Assembly (NCBI GenBank): GCA_910578075.1 | Contig: CAJTPK010000011.1 | Coordinates: 1 to 64,000 of the forward strand | Length of the DNA stretch: 64,000 nt | DNA from: an uncultured Muribaculaceae bacterium | GTDB taxonomy: Bacteria; Bacteroidota; Bacteroidia; Bacteroidales; Muribaculaceae | Direction of reading: 5' to 3' | Shown here: piece after piece, positions 50,066-59,624 of the stretch | Layout of the letters: every line of letters begins with the position of its first letter | Position numbering within the stretch: the stretch's first letter is position 1 | Translations under genes and position numbers: made by a program | The notes under the pieces: model-generated | Databases searched by the model: none | The model's input: only the letters and a program-made list of their open reading frames with translations | Told to the model about the DNA's origin: nothing

Positions 50066-51886
50066 ATGAATAAATTCTCATATATCCTTGCCTCCGTCTC
50101 CCTGACATTCGGATCGGCATACGCAATCAACACTGACATTCCTGACAAGGAAGGGATGACACTAAAAGGAATCGTCTATTGCGGCAACTCACCTGTGGCC
50201 GATGTTCAGGTATCCGATGGTGTCAACGTGACAAAAACCGATGAAAACGGAATATATTACCTCGCCTCCACCAAAGAATGCGGTCATGTTTTCATTTGCA
50301 ATCCCAAAGGATACAAAACAGTGAGATCCGGTAAATATCCGGTATTTTATAAGACTATCTCAACTGACAAACCGGACATGGTGGAACAGGCGGATTTTGA
50401 GCTGACAAAAGAAACTAATCCGGACCATACAGTCGTATTTTTGGCAGACATCCAGATGTGCGGCCGCAATAAGGACAACATACAATATATCAATCATGTC
50501 GTGCCTGATATCAACTCTACCATAGATTCATATAAAGCAAAGGGTAAAGATGTTTTTGTAATCACTCTGGGTGATCAATCCTACAACACTTACTGGCATT
50601 TGCAGGATATGAGGATTCAGGAACTCAATGAGTATGTTGAGAAACTGACTCCTGATGCCATATATAACTGCATGGGAAACCATGACAACAGTCCGGATGT
50701 GGCTGGAGACTGGGAAGCCTCGGAACTTTACCGCGAACATTGCGGACCTACATATTATTCTTTCAATGCAGGAGACACACATTACATTGTTCTTGACAAT
50801 ATAGAATTCTCAAATCCCACGGCCAACAACACTTACGACTGCAACATAACAACAAAAATCACAAAATGGCTACGTAAAGATCTTGCCAATGTAAGCAAGA
50901 CCACACCCCTTGTGATATGCATGCACGCTCCTCTTTTTGAAAGACCTCAATGTTCAAAACCGGGCGTGCAGGATGCCGTGAAATACAGATATTCATATGG
51001 TCTCACATTCTATAACAGCGTAAAGGACTTCAAAGATGTCAAGATATTCACCGGTCACGCCCACACGAACTATACGGTAAACAAACTCAGCATAACAGAA
51101 TACAACGTAGGAGCTGTATGCGGGAATCTGTGGTGGACAGGATATTTTGTCGATGGAAACAGCGTTTGTACTGACGGATCCCCTGCCGGCTACCGCATCC
51201 TTGACTACAACGATGGAGAGGCTGAGACATATTATAAAAGTATCGGATACAACCGTGATTACCAATTCCGGGCGTACGATCTTAACAACACATACATCAC
51301 CGCAGCAAAATTTGCTCCGGCCCACAAGACACCTTCAGATATAGAGAACTGGCTGCAAAAAGGGCCATATGGATACGGCAGTTCAGATTATTATACTGAC
51401 GGCACCCCAAGACATCCTAACAAAATCCTCATCAATGTTTTCGGCTATGGTCCGGACTGGACCGTTGAGGCATCCGAAGAAGGCAATCTGCTTGAGGTAA
51501 CTCGTATCAGCGGTTATGATCCGTTCTCAATGATTTCCGATGGCTGCCAGCGCTTCCAGAACACAGGACACAATTCCGCCGGAAACCCGACTAAAAACTC
51601 ACATCTTTTTGAGGCTACTGCAAAATCAGATAAGTCTACAATAACGATTACAGTCACAGATCCATACGGAAAAGTATATACTGAAAAGATGGAACGTCCG
51701 AAGGAATTCTCCATTGCCTCCTATATGACTGAAGACGGCAAATCAGATGTGGCAGAATTGGACATTGATGATGAGAATGCGGAGCCGGTGTATTACACAC
51801 TGACAGGATTAGCGACAACTAAACCAGGTAAAGGTCTTTACATAATGCGCAAAGGCTCTAAAACAACTAAGATCCTAATCAAATAA
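50066..51886 (+). CDS. Calcineurin-like phosphoesterase with sorting tail (copy 2, divergent)
   Basis: The 606-residue protein has a signal peptide (ending SAYA), MetallophosN-like domain (~28-115), phosphoesterase core (~122-340), a MetallophosC-like region and a C-terminal tail YYTLTGLATTKPGKGLYIM with a final TKILIK that looks like a type IX sorting signal. G-N205-H206-D207 and GHAH are present, but the first motif reads D128-I-Q130 rather than D-x-H, which may change metal binding. It is the most diverged of the three phosphoesterases of the locus. The sulfatase gene starts 4 bp later, so they are tightly coupled. Confidence 0.9.
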   Translation: MNKFSYILASVSLTFGSAYAINTDIPDKEGMTLKGIVYCGNSPVADVQVSDGVNVTKTDENGIYYLASTKECGHVFICNPKGYKTVRSGKYPVFYKTISTDKPDMVEQADFELTKETNPDHTVVFLADIQMCGRNKDNIQYINHVVPDINSTIDSYKAKGKDVFVITLGDQSYNTYWHLQDMRIQELNEYVEKLTPDAIYNCMGNHDNSPDVAGDWEASELYREHCGPTYYSFNAGDTHYIVLDNIEFSNPTANNTYDCNITTKITKWLRKDLANVSKTTPLVICMHAPLFERPQCSKPGVQDAVKYRYSYGLTFYNSVKDFKDVKIFTGHAHTNYTVNKLSITEYNVGAVCGNLWWTGYFVDGNSVCTDGSPAGYRILDYNDGEAETYYKSIGYNRDYQFRAYDLNNTYITAAKFAPAHKTPSDIENWLQKGPYGYGSSDYYTDGTPRHPNKILINVFGYGPDWTVEASEEGNLLEVTRISGYDPFSMISDGCQRFQNTGHNSAGNPTKNSHLFEATAKSDKSTITITVTDPYGKVYTEKMERPKEFSIASYMTEDGKSDVAELDIDDENAEPVYYTLTGLATTKPGKGLYIMRKGSKTTKILIK

Positions 51887-51890
51887 GAAT

Positions 51891-53528
51891 ATGAAAATCA
51901 ACAGATATCTTGCCGGAGCAGCCATGATGCTCCCTACATTGGCATTCGGACAGGATGCCAGGAAGCCCAACATCATCTTCATGCTCATAGACGACATGGG
52001 ATGGCTCGACTCAACAGTAGGATATGGTGAAGAGGATTATCCGTATAACCTGCGCCACAATACCCCTAATATGAAAAAACTTGCGGAGCGCGGAACGATC
52101 TTCACCAACGCATACGCATGCCCACTGTCCTCCCCCACCCGGACATCGTTGATGTCCGGTATGAATGCGGCACATACGCGAATAACCAATTTCACCACTG
52201 CCTTTCCGGGAATTCCAAGCGATGGCACACATAAGCCTGAGGTTCTGAAGGATGATATTCTCGTGCACCCGGAATGGAACTGGCATGGAATATCCCCGCG
52301 CGACAGCGTATCGCACACAGCATACATGACACCAATGGCTAAGATTCTGAAAGATAACGGCTATTACACCATACATATCGGTAAGGGACATATGGCTACA
52401 GCCACCACACCTGCCGCAAGCTCATACAACCTTGGATTCTGTGTCGCGGCAGCCGGACAATTGGTCGGCAAACCTCTCAGCTATTCCGCTAAAGACAATT
52501 ATGGCAACTATAAGGATAGATGGACCGGCTACAACACCATGAATCTTACTGAGTATTATGGCAGCGACACTCATCTTACAGAAGCTCTCACAATAGAGGC
52601 AAAGAAAGCCCTTGAATTCCCGGTAAAGAATAATATCCCTTTCTATCTCTATCTGGCGCACCATGCAGTGCATACTCCCATACAACCAGACCCAAGATTC
52701 GCGGATAGATACCTCGAACAGGGTTTTGATCAAGGTCAGTCAGCATTCGCATCCCTTGTAGAGGGAGTTGACAAAAGCCTCGGTGACATACTTGATTATG
52801 TTGATGCCAACGGTATTGCCGATAACACAATCATTGTCTTCATGTCAGACAACGGTGGCAATTCCGAAAACAAGGCGAAAGGTGGAGTTCCACATACTCA
52901 GAACTTGCCATTGCGTGAAGGAAAGGCGTCTTGTTATGAAGGAGGCGTGCGGGTTCCGATGATGGTGTATTGGCCCGGTAAGACCGCTGCAGGCACAAGA
53001 CTGAATACTCCTGTGATCGCAGAAGACCTGTTTCCTACAATCATCGAGATGGCAGGTATAAAAGACTACCAGACCGTGCAGCAACTTGATGGCAAAAGCC
53101 TTGTTCGACTGATTACAGACGGATCCCAATTAGCGAAAAAAGCTATGGATGAAGGAAAAATTAAAAACCAAAAGGAGGCGACAGACTTCGTGATAGACGA
53201 ATCAGTATCTGGACTGCCACTCGACCGCGAACTTGTTTTCCATTTCCCTCATCAGTGGAAACCCTACCCCCTCGAAGACATTGACTACATGACAGCCATG
53301 CGCAAAGGGGATTGGAAAATAATCTACCGTCACCGCACCGGAAAACTCGAACTTTATAACCTTAAGGATGACCTCGGGGAAAAGACTGACCTTTCCGGAA
53401 AAAACAAGAAGAAACTGAAGGAGATGGCATCTGTTCTGAGCAATAAATTACGCGGATGGAATGCAGTTATGCCCACATTCCGTTCAACCGGCAAACAGAT
53501 CCCATATCCGGATGAAATCTGCAAGTAA
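51891..53528 (+). CDS. Serine-type sulfatase
   Basis: The 545-residue protein has a signal peptide (ending LAFGQ) and a formylglycine sulfatase core. NIIFMLIDDMGW supplies two metal-binding Asp, and the activation motif S80-S-P-T-R84 has Ser as the residue converted to formylglycine, so an anaerobic maturase (not in the window) is needed. IVFMSDNGGNSE gives the later metal-site D-N. It should remove sulfate esters; some family members hydrolyse phosphate or phosphonate esters, so this needs an assay. It lies between phosphoesterase copy 2 and the GH13 gene. Confidence 0.93.
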   Translation: MKINRYLAGAAMMLPTLAFGQDARKPNIIFMLIDDMGWLDSTVGYGEEDYPYNLRHNTPNMKKLAERGTIFTNAYACPLSSPTRTSLMSGMNAAHTRITNFTTAFPGIPSDGTHKPEVLKDDILVHPEWNWHGISPRDSVSHTAYMTPMAKILKDNGYYTIHIGKGHMATATTPAASSYNLGFCVAAAGQLVGKPLSYSAKDNYGNYKDRWTGYNTMNLTEYYGSDTHLTEALTIEAKKALEFPVKNNIPFYLYLAHHAVHTPIQPDPRFADRYLEQGFDQGQSAFASLVEGVDKSLGDILDYVDANGIADNTIIVFMSDNGGNSENKAKGGVPHTQNLPLREGKASCYEGGVRVPMMVYWPGKTAAGTRLNTPVIAEDLFPTIIEMAGIKDYQTVQQLDGKSLVRLITDGSQLAKKAMDEGKIKNQKEATDFVIDESVSGLPLDRELVFHFPHQWKPYPLEDIDYMTAMRKGDWKIIYRHRTGKLELYNLKDDLGEKTDLSGKNKKKLKEMASVLSNKLRGWNAVMPTFRSTGKQIPYPDEICK

Positions 53529-53574
53529 TCAAAAAGCCAATTATTAAGATTCCGTATAATAAAATTTTTCTCAC

Positions 53575-55329
53575 ATGATATCCAGAATAATGACAGCCGC
53601 AGCTTCGGCTGTGTTGATGGGAGCGGCAGTGTCCGCTCATAACACCACACCTGAATGGATCAAAGATGCTGTTTTCTACGACATCTATCCTTCTTCATTC
53701 ATGGATTCCGACGGTAACGGCATCGGAGATCTACCTGGTATAATATCTCGTCTTGATTATGTAAAAAGCCTTGGGGTCGATGCTATTTGGATGAATCCTA
53801 TCTTTAAATCAGGTTGGTTCGATGGTGGATACGATATCATTGACTATTATACAGTCGATCCAAGATTCGGCAACAACGGAGATGTCAAACGCCTTGTGGA
53901 AGAAGCGCACAAACGTGGACTCAAAGTATGTCTCGACCTTGTACCGGGACATACCTCAAGCCAGGCGGAATGGTTCCGCAAGGGTGCCACTGAAGGACCC
54001 GATGGCCGCTATGCCGATTATTATATATTCACAGATCAGATCTCTCCTAAAGATAGCGCGGATATAATCAAACGCCATGCTCTGGAAGATCCAGACTCCT
54101 CCAAATTAGGTCCCTGGGTACCCACAGATGAAGCGCAACCAGGCAATCCTGTCAATGGCAAATACCGTGGCAATTTCTATCGTAAGAATTACTACCCTTG
54201 CCAGCCGGCACTGAATTTTGGTTATGCCAATCCGGATCCATCAAAGCCTTGGGAATTACCGGTGGATGCTCCGGGACCAAAGGCAGTGCGGCGTGAGATG
54301 AAAAATATAATGGCTTACTGGTTTGACATGGGTGTTGACGGCTTCAGAGTAGACATGGCATCGTCTCTTGTCAAAAACGATAAAGACAAAAAGGAAACAA
54401 TCAAGCTCTGGAAAGAGATGCGTGAATGGCTTGACCGTGAATATCCCGGAAAAGTTCTGATCTCCGAATGGGGAGAGCCCGGGCAGGCATTACCTGCCGG
54501 TTTTGACGTTGATTTTCTACTGATTCATCGCAGCCCAGGATTCAAGCAAGTCACACGCGGATCATCCAAAACAAAATCGGTTGCCGATGACGCTTATTTC
54601 GTGAAAGACGGCAAAGGAGCTTTTGATATTTTCCTCAAAGAATACAGTGAAAAACTTGACAAGTCGAAAGATTTCGGATTCATATCCCTTTTCTCGGCAA
54701 ATCATGACATAAACCGCCTTAACTCGGAAGGACGCGACACTCCGGCAGAAATAAAAACGTTCATGACTTTTCTGCTGACAATGCCCTGTGTGCCTTTCAT
54801 ACATTACGGCGATGAGATAATGATGCGAAATGTCAAAGGACTTCCAAGCGTTGAAGGTTCCCGCGAAGAACGGAGCGGAACACGAACTCCGATGCAATGG
54901 GATAACAGCACAAACGCAGGTTTCTCCTCTGCGCCATCCGAGAAATTATACCTGCCGGTATTCACCGACAACGGCAAACTGACTGTGGAGGCTCAGGAGA
55001 AAGACCCTAACTCTGTATTGAATTTTACACGTCGCATGATTCAGGTCAGGCATGATAACCCGGCTCTGGCAAACGATGGAGACTGGACAACCATATCAGA
55101 CCCTGACAAACCCTATCCATGGGTTTATTCAAGATCTGCAAATGGCGAGACATTTATTGTCGCACTAAACCCAGGAAAATCAAAAGTATCGACAACCGTC
55201 AACATCGATGGGGTCAAGGGACTGACACCTGTGATTGTCAACGGCAATGCAAATGCAAAAATAGGCAGAAAAGGCATTACGCTCAACCTTGGAGGTATTT
55301 CATCAGCAATATTCAAGGCTGAATTATAA
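53575..55329 (+). CDS. Secreted GH13 alpha-glucosidase/alpha-amylase-family enzyme
   Basis: The 584-residue protein has an N-terminal signal (ending AAVSAH), the GH13 barrel and a C-terminal beta domain. Catalytic residues are in place: nucleophile D260 in DGFRVDMA, acid/base E298 in LISEWGEP, and D378 in SANHD. Opening WIKDAVFYDIYPSSFMDSDG and GDLPGIISRLDYVK are typical of oligo-1,6-glucosidase/trehalose-related subfamilies rather than long-chain amylases. The insert after domain A (KDSADIIKRHALEDPDSS) is unusual. It suggests the imported or surface substrate contains an alpha-linked glucose unit. Confidence 0.9.
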   Translation: MISRIMTAAASAVLMGAAVSAHNTTPEWIKDAVFYDIYPSSFMDSDGNGIGDLPGIISRLDYVKSLGVDAIWMNPIFKSGWFDGGYDIIDYYTVDPRFGNNGDVKRLVEEAHKRGLKVCLDLVPGHTSSQAEWFRKGATEGPDGRYADYYIFTDQISPKDSADIIKRHALEDPDSSKLGPWVPTDEAQPGNPVNGKYRGNFYRKNYYPCQPALNFGYANPDPSKPWELPVDAPGPKAVRREMKNIMAYWFDMGVDGFRVDMASSLVKNDKDKKETIKLWKEMREWLDREYPGKVLISEWGEPGQALPAGFDVDFLLIHRSPGFKQVTRGSSKTKSVADDAYFVKDGKGAFDIFLKEYSEKLDKSKDFGFISLFSANHDINRLNSEGRDTPAEIKTFMTFLLTMPCVPFIHYGDEIMMRNVKGLPSVEGSREERSGTRTPMQWDNSTNAGFSSAPSEKLYLPVFTDNGKLTVEAQEKDPNSVLNFTRRMIQVRHDNPALANDGDWTTISDPDKPYPWVYSRSANGETFIVALNPGKSKVSTTVNIDGVKGLTPVIVNGNANAKIGRKGITLNLGGISSAIFKAEL

Positions 55330-55542
55330 AAAATAATACAATTCAAAAACTAAGGTTCAAGGAATTATAAGAACATACTCCACTGTATGATTATACAAGT
55401 GCAGCATTTTTCATGAAAGGATTTAGATGGAAATCTATTGCATTTTGAAAATATTCATTAATTTTACGCAATAGAAATTACGGTTCCATAACAGTCCGCT
55501 TCCTTGAAACCATAACAACAGCAATAACTGCAACTAACCGAC
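55330..55542. other. 213-bp gap before phosphoesterase 3
   Basis: AT-rich, with no gene or strong hairpin. TAATTTTA near 55456 is one base off the -7 consensus, so a secondary promoter for 55543-63166 is possible. Confidence 0.4.
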
Positions 55543-57255
55543 ATGAGACTATTAAAATCAACATTGATTGCAACAGCCATTCTCAGCACCGCATCAGTAT
55601 TGGCGCAATCCACATATTCATCATCACTTCCAGTCAAACCTGGCAAGGGCATAACCGTTGCCGGCACCGTTGAATGTGATGGCAAACCTGTAGCCGGTGT
55701 GATGGTTTCTGATGGTTATGAAGTAACCATAACTGATAAGAAAGGGGCATATTACCTAAAATCAAAGAAACAGAATCCACAGGTATTCATCACAGCCCCT
55801 GCAGGATATGATATATGGAGAGATGACGTGGTGCCGCAATTCTGGGCTGATTTCACACAACCTTCCGACAAATACGAACGACATGATTTCAGACTCAAGA
55901 AAGTAGCCAACAGCAAACATGCCACTATCATAATTACCGATGTTCACCTCGCAAACCAGCGCAATGATGTGGATATCTTCTCCGGACCTTACTGCGACAT
56001 TTTAAAAAAGGAGGTTGAAAAACTGAATGCCGAAGGAATTCCGGTATACACTCTAAATCTCGGAGACTCGTCTTGGGATGGATATTGGTATGGTCACAAT
56101 TATCCGATCGGAAAATTCCGCGAAAGCCTGAACAATGCAAAATATCCCACAGCTGTATATAGCGTGATGGGAAACCACGACAACGATCCAAAGGCACAAC
56201 CCGGTCCCGATTCTGACAGAGAGGCATCGCTACCTTACCAGAAAGCGTTCGGTCCCCGCTATTATTCCCAAAATATCGGAGACGTGCACTATATATTTCT
56301 TGACAATATAAATTACAAGAACGATCCGGCTTCCGCCGAAACATACAAGGGGGTTAAGAATAAACGTAATTATGTAGAGGATTTCACACCCGAACAACTT
56401 GCATGGCTACGTAAAGATCTTGCTAATGTTTCATACGACACTCCCCTCATAATATCGATGCACGGACCTATATTCCGCTGGAAAGGATACGGTATGGAAA
56501 AATTCACACCTGTCACCACTGAGAATATCAAGATCCGGACAGAGAAAAATTCCACAAAGGAACTCCTTGAAATCCTGAAACCATATAAAAATGTCCATAC
56601 TCTTTCGGGTCACTCCCACAAACAGTGTCTGATCAGACTTCCTGAATCTGAACAAAACCTGACAGAGCATAATATCTCAGGCACTTGCGGTTCCTGGTGG
56701 AAAACTCGCTCAACCGGTCTTAAGAACCTGTGCCCTGACGGAACGCCTACAGCATATGAGATCTTCAACATAGATGGCAAAGACCTCAACTGGGAACATA
56801 AGGCTTTTGAATATGAGGGTGACAAACAGTTCTTCGCATGGGACATGAACGGTGTCAAAGAATATTTCAAAAACAATGAGGAGATGCAGGCATTCCTGAC
56901 TCTCTATCCCGAATGGACAGATTATAGCGATCTCCCTGATAATTACATATACATAAATGTCTGGGCCTGGGACCAGGATGGAAAGCTGAAAGTATCGGAA
57001 AATGGCAAAGAGCTTCCTGTCGAAATGGTTCTTGAAGAAAACCCGTTATATACAACATCCTACATGTTGCGTAACACAGTATGGCTGAATGATTGGAACA
57101 AAAAAGGTTATCACAAACCCCGTAGATTCCAGCTTTTCAGAGCCAAGGCTTCGGCTCCTGACTCTCCTGTAGAAATCAGCTGGACTGACTATTTCGGTAA
57201 AGAAACAAAATCCACACTGAAACGTCCGGCTCCATTCACACTTGAAAACTTATAA
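55543..57255 (+). CDS. Calcineurin-like phosphoesterase with MetallophosN/C domains (copy 3)
   Basis: The 570-residue protein is a close paralog of 41803-43527 along its whole length, with the same signal peptide pattern (ending LAQS), MetallophosN domain, core motifs (TDVH, GNHDN, GHSHKQC) and MetallophosC domain ending PAPFTLENL. Both genes also share upstream-independent nucleotide identity in several stretches, so this is a duplication. It is expected to act outside the cytoplasm on phosphate esters. It begins the second half of the plus arm, 13 bp before the acid-phosphatase gene. Confidence 0.93.
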   Translation: MRLLKSTLIATAILSTASVLAQSTYSSSLPVKPGKGITVAGTVECDGKPVAGVMVSDGYEVTITDKKGAYYLKSKKQNPQVFITAPAGYDIWRDDVVPQFWADFTQPSDKYERHDFRLKKVANSKHATIIITDVHLANQRNDVDIFSGPYCDILKKEVEKLNAEGIPVYTLNLGDSSWDGYWYGHNYPIGKFRESLNNAKYPTAVYSVMGNHDNDPKAQPGPDSDREASLPYQKAFGPRYYSQNIGDVHYIFLDNINYKNDPASAETYKGVKNKRNYVEDFTPEQLAWLRKDLANVSYDTPLIISMHGPIFRWKGYGMEKFTPVTTENIKIRTEKNSTKELLEILKPYKNVHTLSGHSHKQCLIRLPESEQNLTEHNISGTCGSWWKTRSTGLKNLCPDGTPTAYEIFNIDGKDLNWEHKAFEYEGDKQFFAWDMNGVKEYFKNNEEMQAFLTLYPEWTDYSDLPDNYIYINVWAWDQDGKLKVSENGKELPVEMVLEENPLYTTSYMLRNTVWLNDWNKKGYHKPRRFQLFRAKASAPDSPVEISWTDYFGKETKSTLKRPAPFTLENL

Positions 57256-57268
57256 TCCATAGCATTAC

Positions 57269-58600
57269 ATGAAACTGATAAAAATTTCAATACTATTTTT
57301 GGCAGGATACTTTGGTCTTTCTCCTGCTCTGTCACAGGGGCTGACAAAGGAGGCTCTTGCTGAAAATCCGGAACTCGCGTCACTGCTTTTCCGACCCTAT
57401 CCGGATCAGGGAATAGATAAGTTGTCCGATGCACCGAAAGGATATCGTCCATTCTATGTCAGTCATTACGGACGTCACGGTTCAAGATGGCTATCCAATA
57501 AACAGGAATATAACAATGTGGCAGGACCACTGGAGAAAGCCGCGGCAGCCGGTGCACTCACACCCAAGGGGAAACAGGTATACGAAAAGGTGAAACTCGC
57601 CTGTGAGCAGGCTTCCGGAATAGAGGGAAGCCTCTCACCCCTTGGCACCTCACAACATCAGGGAATTGCAAAAAGAATGTATTCCAATTTCCCGGATATC
57701 TTCGCCAACAATGCTGATATTGACGCAAGATCCACACTTACTGTGAGATGCGTATTGAGCATGAATGCATTCTGCATGAGTCTTAAGGAAATGAATCCGG
57801 TGATGTCAATGAATTTCGAAGCTTCCGACCGCACAACATCAAAGCTCGCGCATGTCTACGGTATCGCAAACGAAATTGATCCCGCTTATCGCGAATTCTG
57901 GAAAAGCGGAGAGTTCCTTAAGGATACATACGCCATTGCAAAGGAAAAGATGCATTCCGACGATTTCCTCAAATCAATCTTTTCAAAAAATATATTCAGC
58001 TCACAAAAAGAGGAGATGGACTTCCTGTTCTATCTTTTCTATCTGGTATGCGACCAACAGAATGTCATGCCGGAGAACCGCATGTGGGATATATATACTC
58101 CGGAACAGCTTTACTGGATGACTGTTGCTGAAAACTTCCGGGCGTTTGCAAAATTCGGACCATATCCGGGCACAGACAAATGGACACTCACATATGCTAC
58201 TCCTCTTCTTGAAGATATGGTAAACAGATGCGACAGTGCCGTGAACGGTAATGGACGCGCGGCTGATCTGCGTTTCGGACATGATGTAGTTTTGATGGCA
58301 TTACTTCCTCTGATGGGTGTGAACGGATGTGATAACGTATCGACAGATCCTCTGAAAATCATGGAGGAATGGAATCTATATGACCTCACCCCTATGGCTG
58401 CAAACCTTCAGATGGTTTTCTACCGCCCGGTTAACAAGGACAACGATGAAGTACTTGTAAAACTCCTCCTCAACGAGAAAGAAGCTACCCTCCCTATTGA
58501 GGCTGAAGAGGGGAAATACTACAGCTGGAATAAAGTAAGACAACATTTAATAAACAGAATAGAACAATACAGAAAAAATGATACAGGCAAGAGTAATTAA
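57269..58600 (+). CDS. Histidine acid phosphatase (phytase/MINPP-like clan)
   Basis: The 443-residue protein has a signal peptide (ending PALSQ) and the branch-2 histidine phosphatase motif R69-H70-G-S-R (YGRHGSRW), where H70 is phosphorylated in catalysis. The C-terminal proton-donor motif is G-H338-D339, the HD type of AppA-like acid phosphatases rather than the HAE of MINPP. Family members dephosphorylate phytate, glucose-1-phosphate or other sugar/polyol phosphates. It lies between a phosphoesterase (13-bp gap) and a dehydrogenase whose start overlaps its end by 23 bp. It is the strongest sign that a phosphorylated small sugar or polyol is released. Confidence 0.9.
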   Translation: MKLIKISILFLAGYFGLSPALSQGLTKEALAENPELASLLFRPYPDQGIDKLSDAPKGYRPFYVSHYGRHGSRWLSNKQEYNNVAGPLEKAAAAGALTPKGKQVYEKVKLACEQASGIEGSLSPLGTSQHQGIAKRMYSNFPDIFANNADIDARSTLTVRCVLSMNAFCMSLKEMNPVMSMNFEASDRTTSKLAHVYGIANEIDPAYREFWKSGEFLKDTYAIAKEKMHSDDFLKSIFSKNIFSSQKEEMDFLFYLFYLVCDQQNVMPENRMWDIYTPEQLYWMTVAENFRAFAKFGPYPGTDKWTLTYATPLLEDMVNRCDSAVNGNGRAADLRFGHDVVLMALLPLMGVNGCDNVSTDPLKIMEEWNLYDLTPMAANLQMVFYRPVNKDNDEVLVKLLLNEKEATLPIEAEEGKYYSWNKVRQHLINRIEQYRKNDTGKSN

Positions 58601-59612
58601 ACCCCATGACATACAGTTTTTCGATGTTCCCTCACCGGATGCGAAAGACTTGAAAAGCAATGAGATACTCCTAAAAATCCACAAGATTGGAGTATGCGGT
58701 TCCGATATCCACGTGATGCACGGCCAGCATCCTTTCGTAACATATCCGGTGATACAGGGTCACGAATATGGAGCTGAGGTGATGGCTGTGGGTGAAAATG
58801 TAACAACAGTTAAACCCGGAGACCGTGCCACAGCACGTCCGCAACTGGTATGCGGGGAATGCGGACCTTGTCGCAAAGGACGCCCGAACGTTTGCGAAAA
58901 CCTGAAGGTCCAGGGCTTTCAGGCACCAGGGTGCGCACAACCCTATTTTGTGGTTACAGAAGACCGTATAATCAAATGCGACCCGAAACTTTCCTATGAG
59001 CAGATCGCTATAATGGAACCTTGCGCGGTAGGTGTGCATGCTTCCGGACGAACAGACGTCAAGGGAAAGAATGTAATTGTCACCGGTGCCGGAACAATCG
59101 GCAATCTTGTGGCTCAGGCGGTTAAAGGACGCGGTGCTAAAAAGGTGCTGATTACTGACATAAGCGACCTGCGTCTTGAGAAAGCTCGTCAATGTGGAAT
59201 AGAGCATACCGCTAACACCATGAAGGAATCCTTCGAGGATGCAGTGAAAAGAGTATTTGGTGATGAAGGATTTCAATGTGCATTTGAGGTCTCCGGTGCG
59301 CAGAAATGTATCACGGATCTTGTGGCAAACATCGAAAAGGGCAGTGATATCGTCATAGTTGCTGTTTTCTCAAAGAATCCGGAAATCAACATGGCCGTGC
59401 TTGACGAGCATGAGATTCGCATAATCGGCTCGATGATGTATCTCCATGAGGACTTCCTCCTCGCTGCCGAAATGCTCGCTGATGGCAGAATGAATGTTGA
59501 TCCGTTAGTAACACAGCGGTTTGACTTCAAGGAATATAATGAAGCATATGCATGCATCGATAACAACAGAGAGGAATGCATGAAAGTGATGATCGACCTC
59601 GAAAATCTTTAA
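58578..59612 (+). CDS. Zinc-dependent polyol dehydrogenase (MDR, sorbitol-DH-like)
   Basis: The 344-residue cytoplasmic protein is a medium-chain dehydrogenase. C40 (GVCGSDIH) and H62-E63 are catalytic zinc ligands, C92-C95-C98-C106 form the structural zinc lobe, and VTGAGTIGN binds NAD(P). Close relatives oxidise sorbitol, L-iditol, xylitol, ribitol or inositol derivatives at a secondary hydroxyl. Given the phosphatases before it, it probably acts on the dephosphorylated product; the two FAD oxidoreductase genes and a kinase gene follow with 12-13-bp gaps or overlaps. Confidence 0.9.
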   Translation: MIQARVIKPHDIQFFDVPSPDAKDLKSNEILLKIHKIGVCGSDIHVMHGQHPFVTYPVIQGHEYGAEVMAVGENVTTVKPGDRATARPQLVCGECGPCRKGRPNVCENLKVQGFQAPGCAQPYFVVTEDRIIKCDPKLSYEQIAIMEPCAVGVHASGRTDVKGKNVIVTGAGTIGNLVAQAVKGRGAKKVLITDISDLRLEKARQCGIEHTANTMKESFEDAVKRVFGDEGFQCAFEVSGAQKCITDLVANIEKGSDIVIVAVFSKNPEINMAVLDEHEIRIIGSMMYLHEDFLLAAEMLADGRMNVDPLVTQRFDFKEYNEAYACIDNNREECMKVMIDLENL

Positions 59613-59624
59613 AATAATCATACC

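Noticed and set aside
57269..58600. MINPP (HAE-type) assignment for the acid phosphatase
   Set aside because: The proton-donor motif reads GHD, not HAE, so only the broader histidine acid phosphatase clan is claimed.
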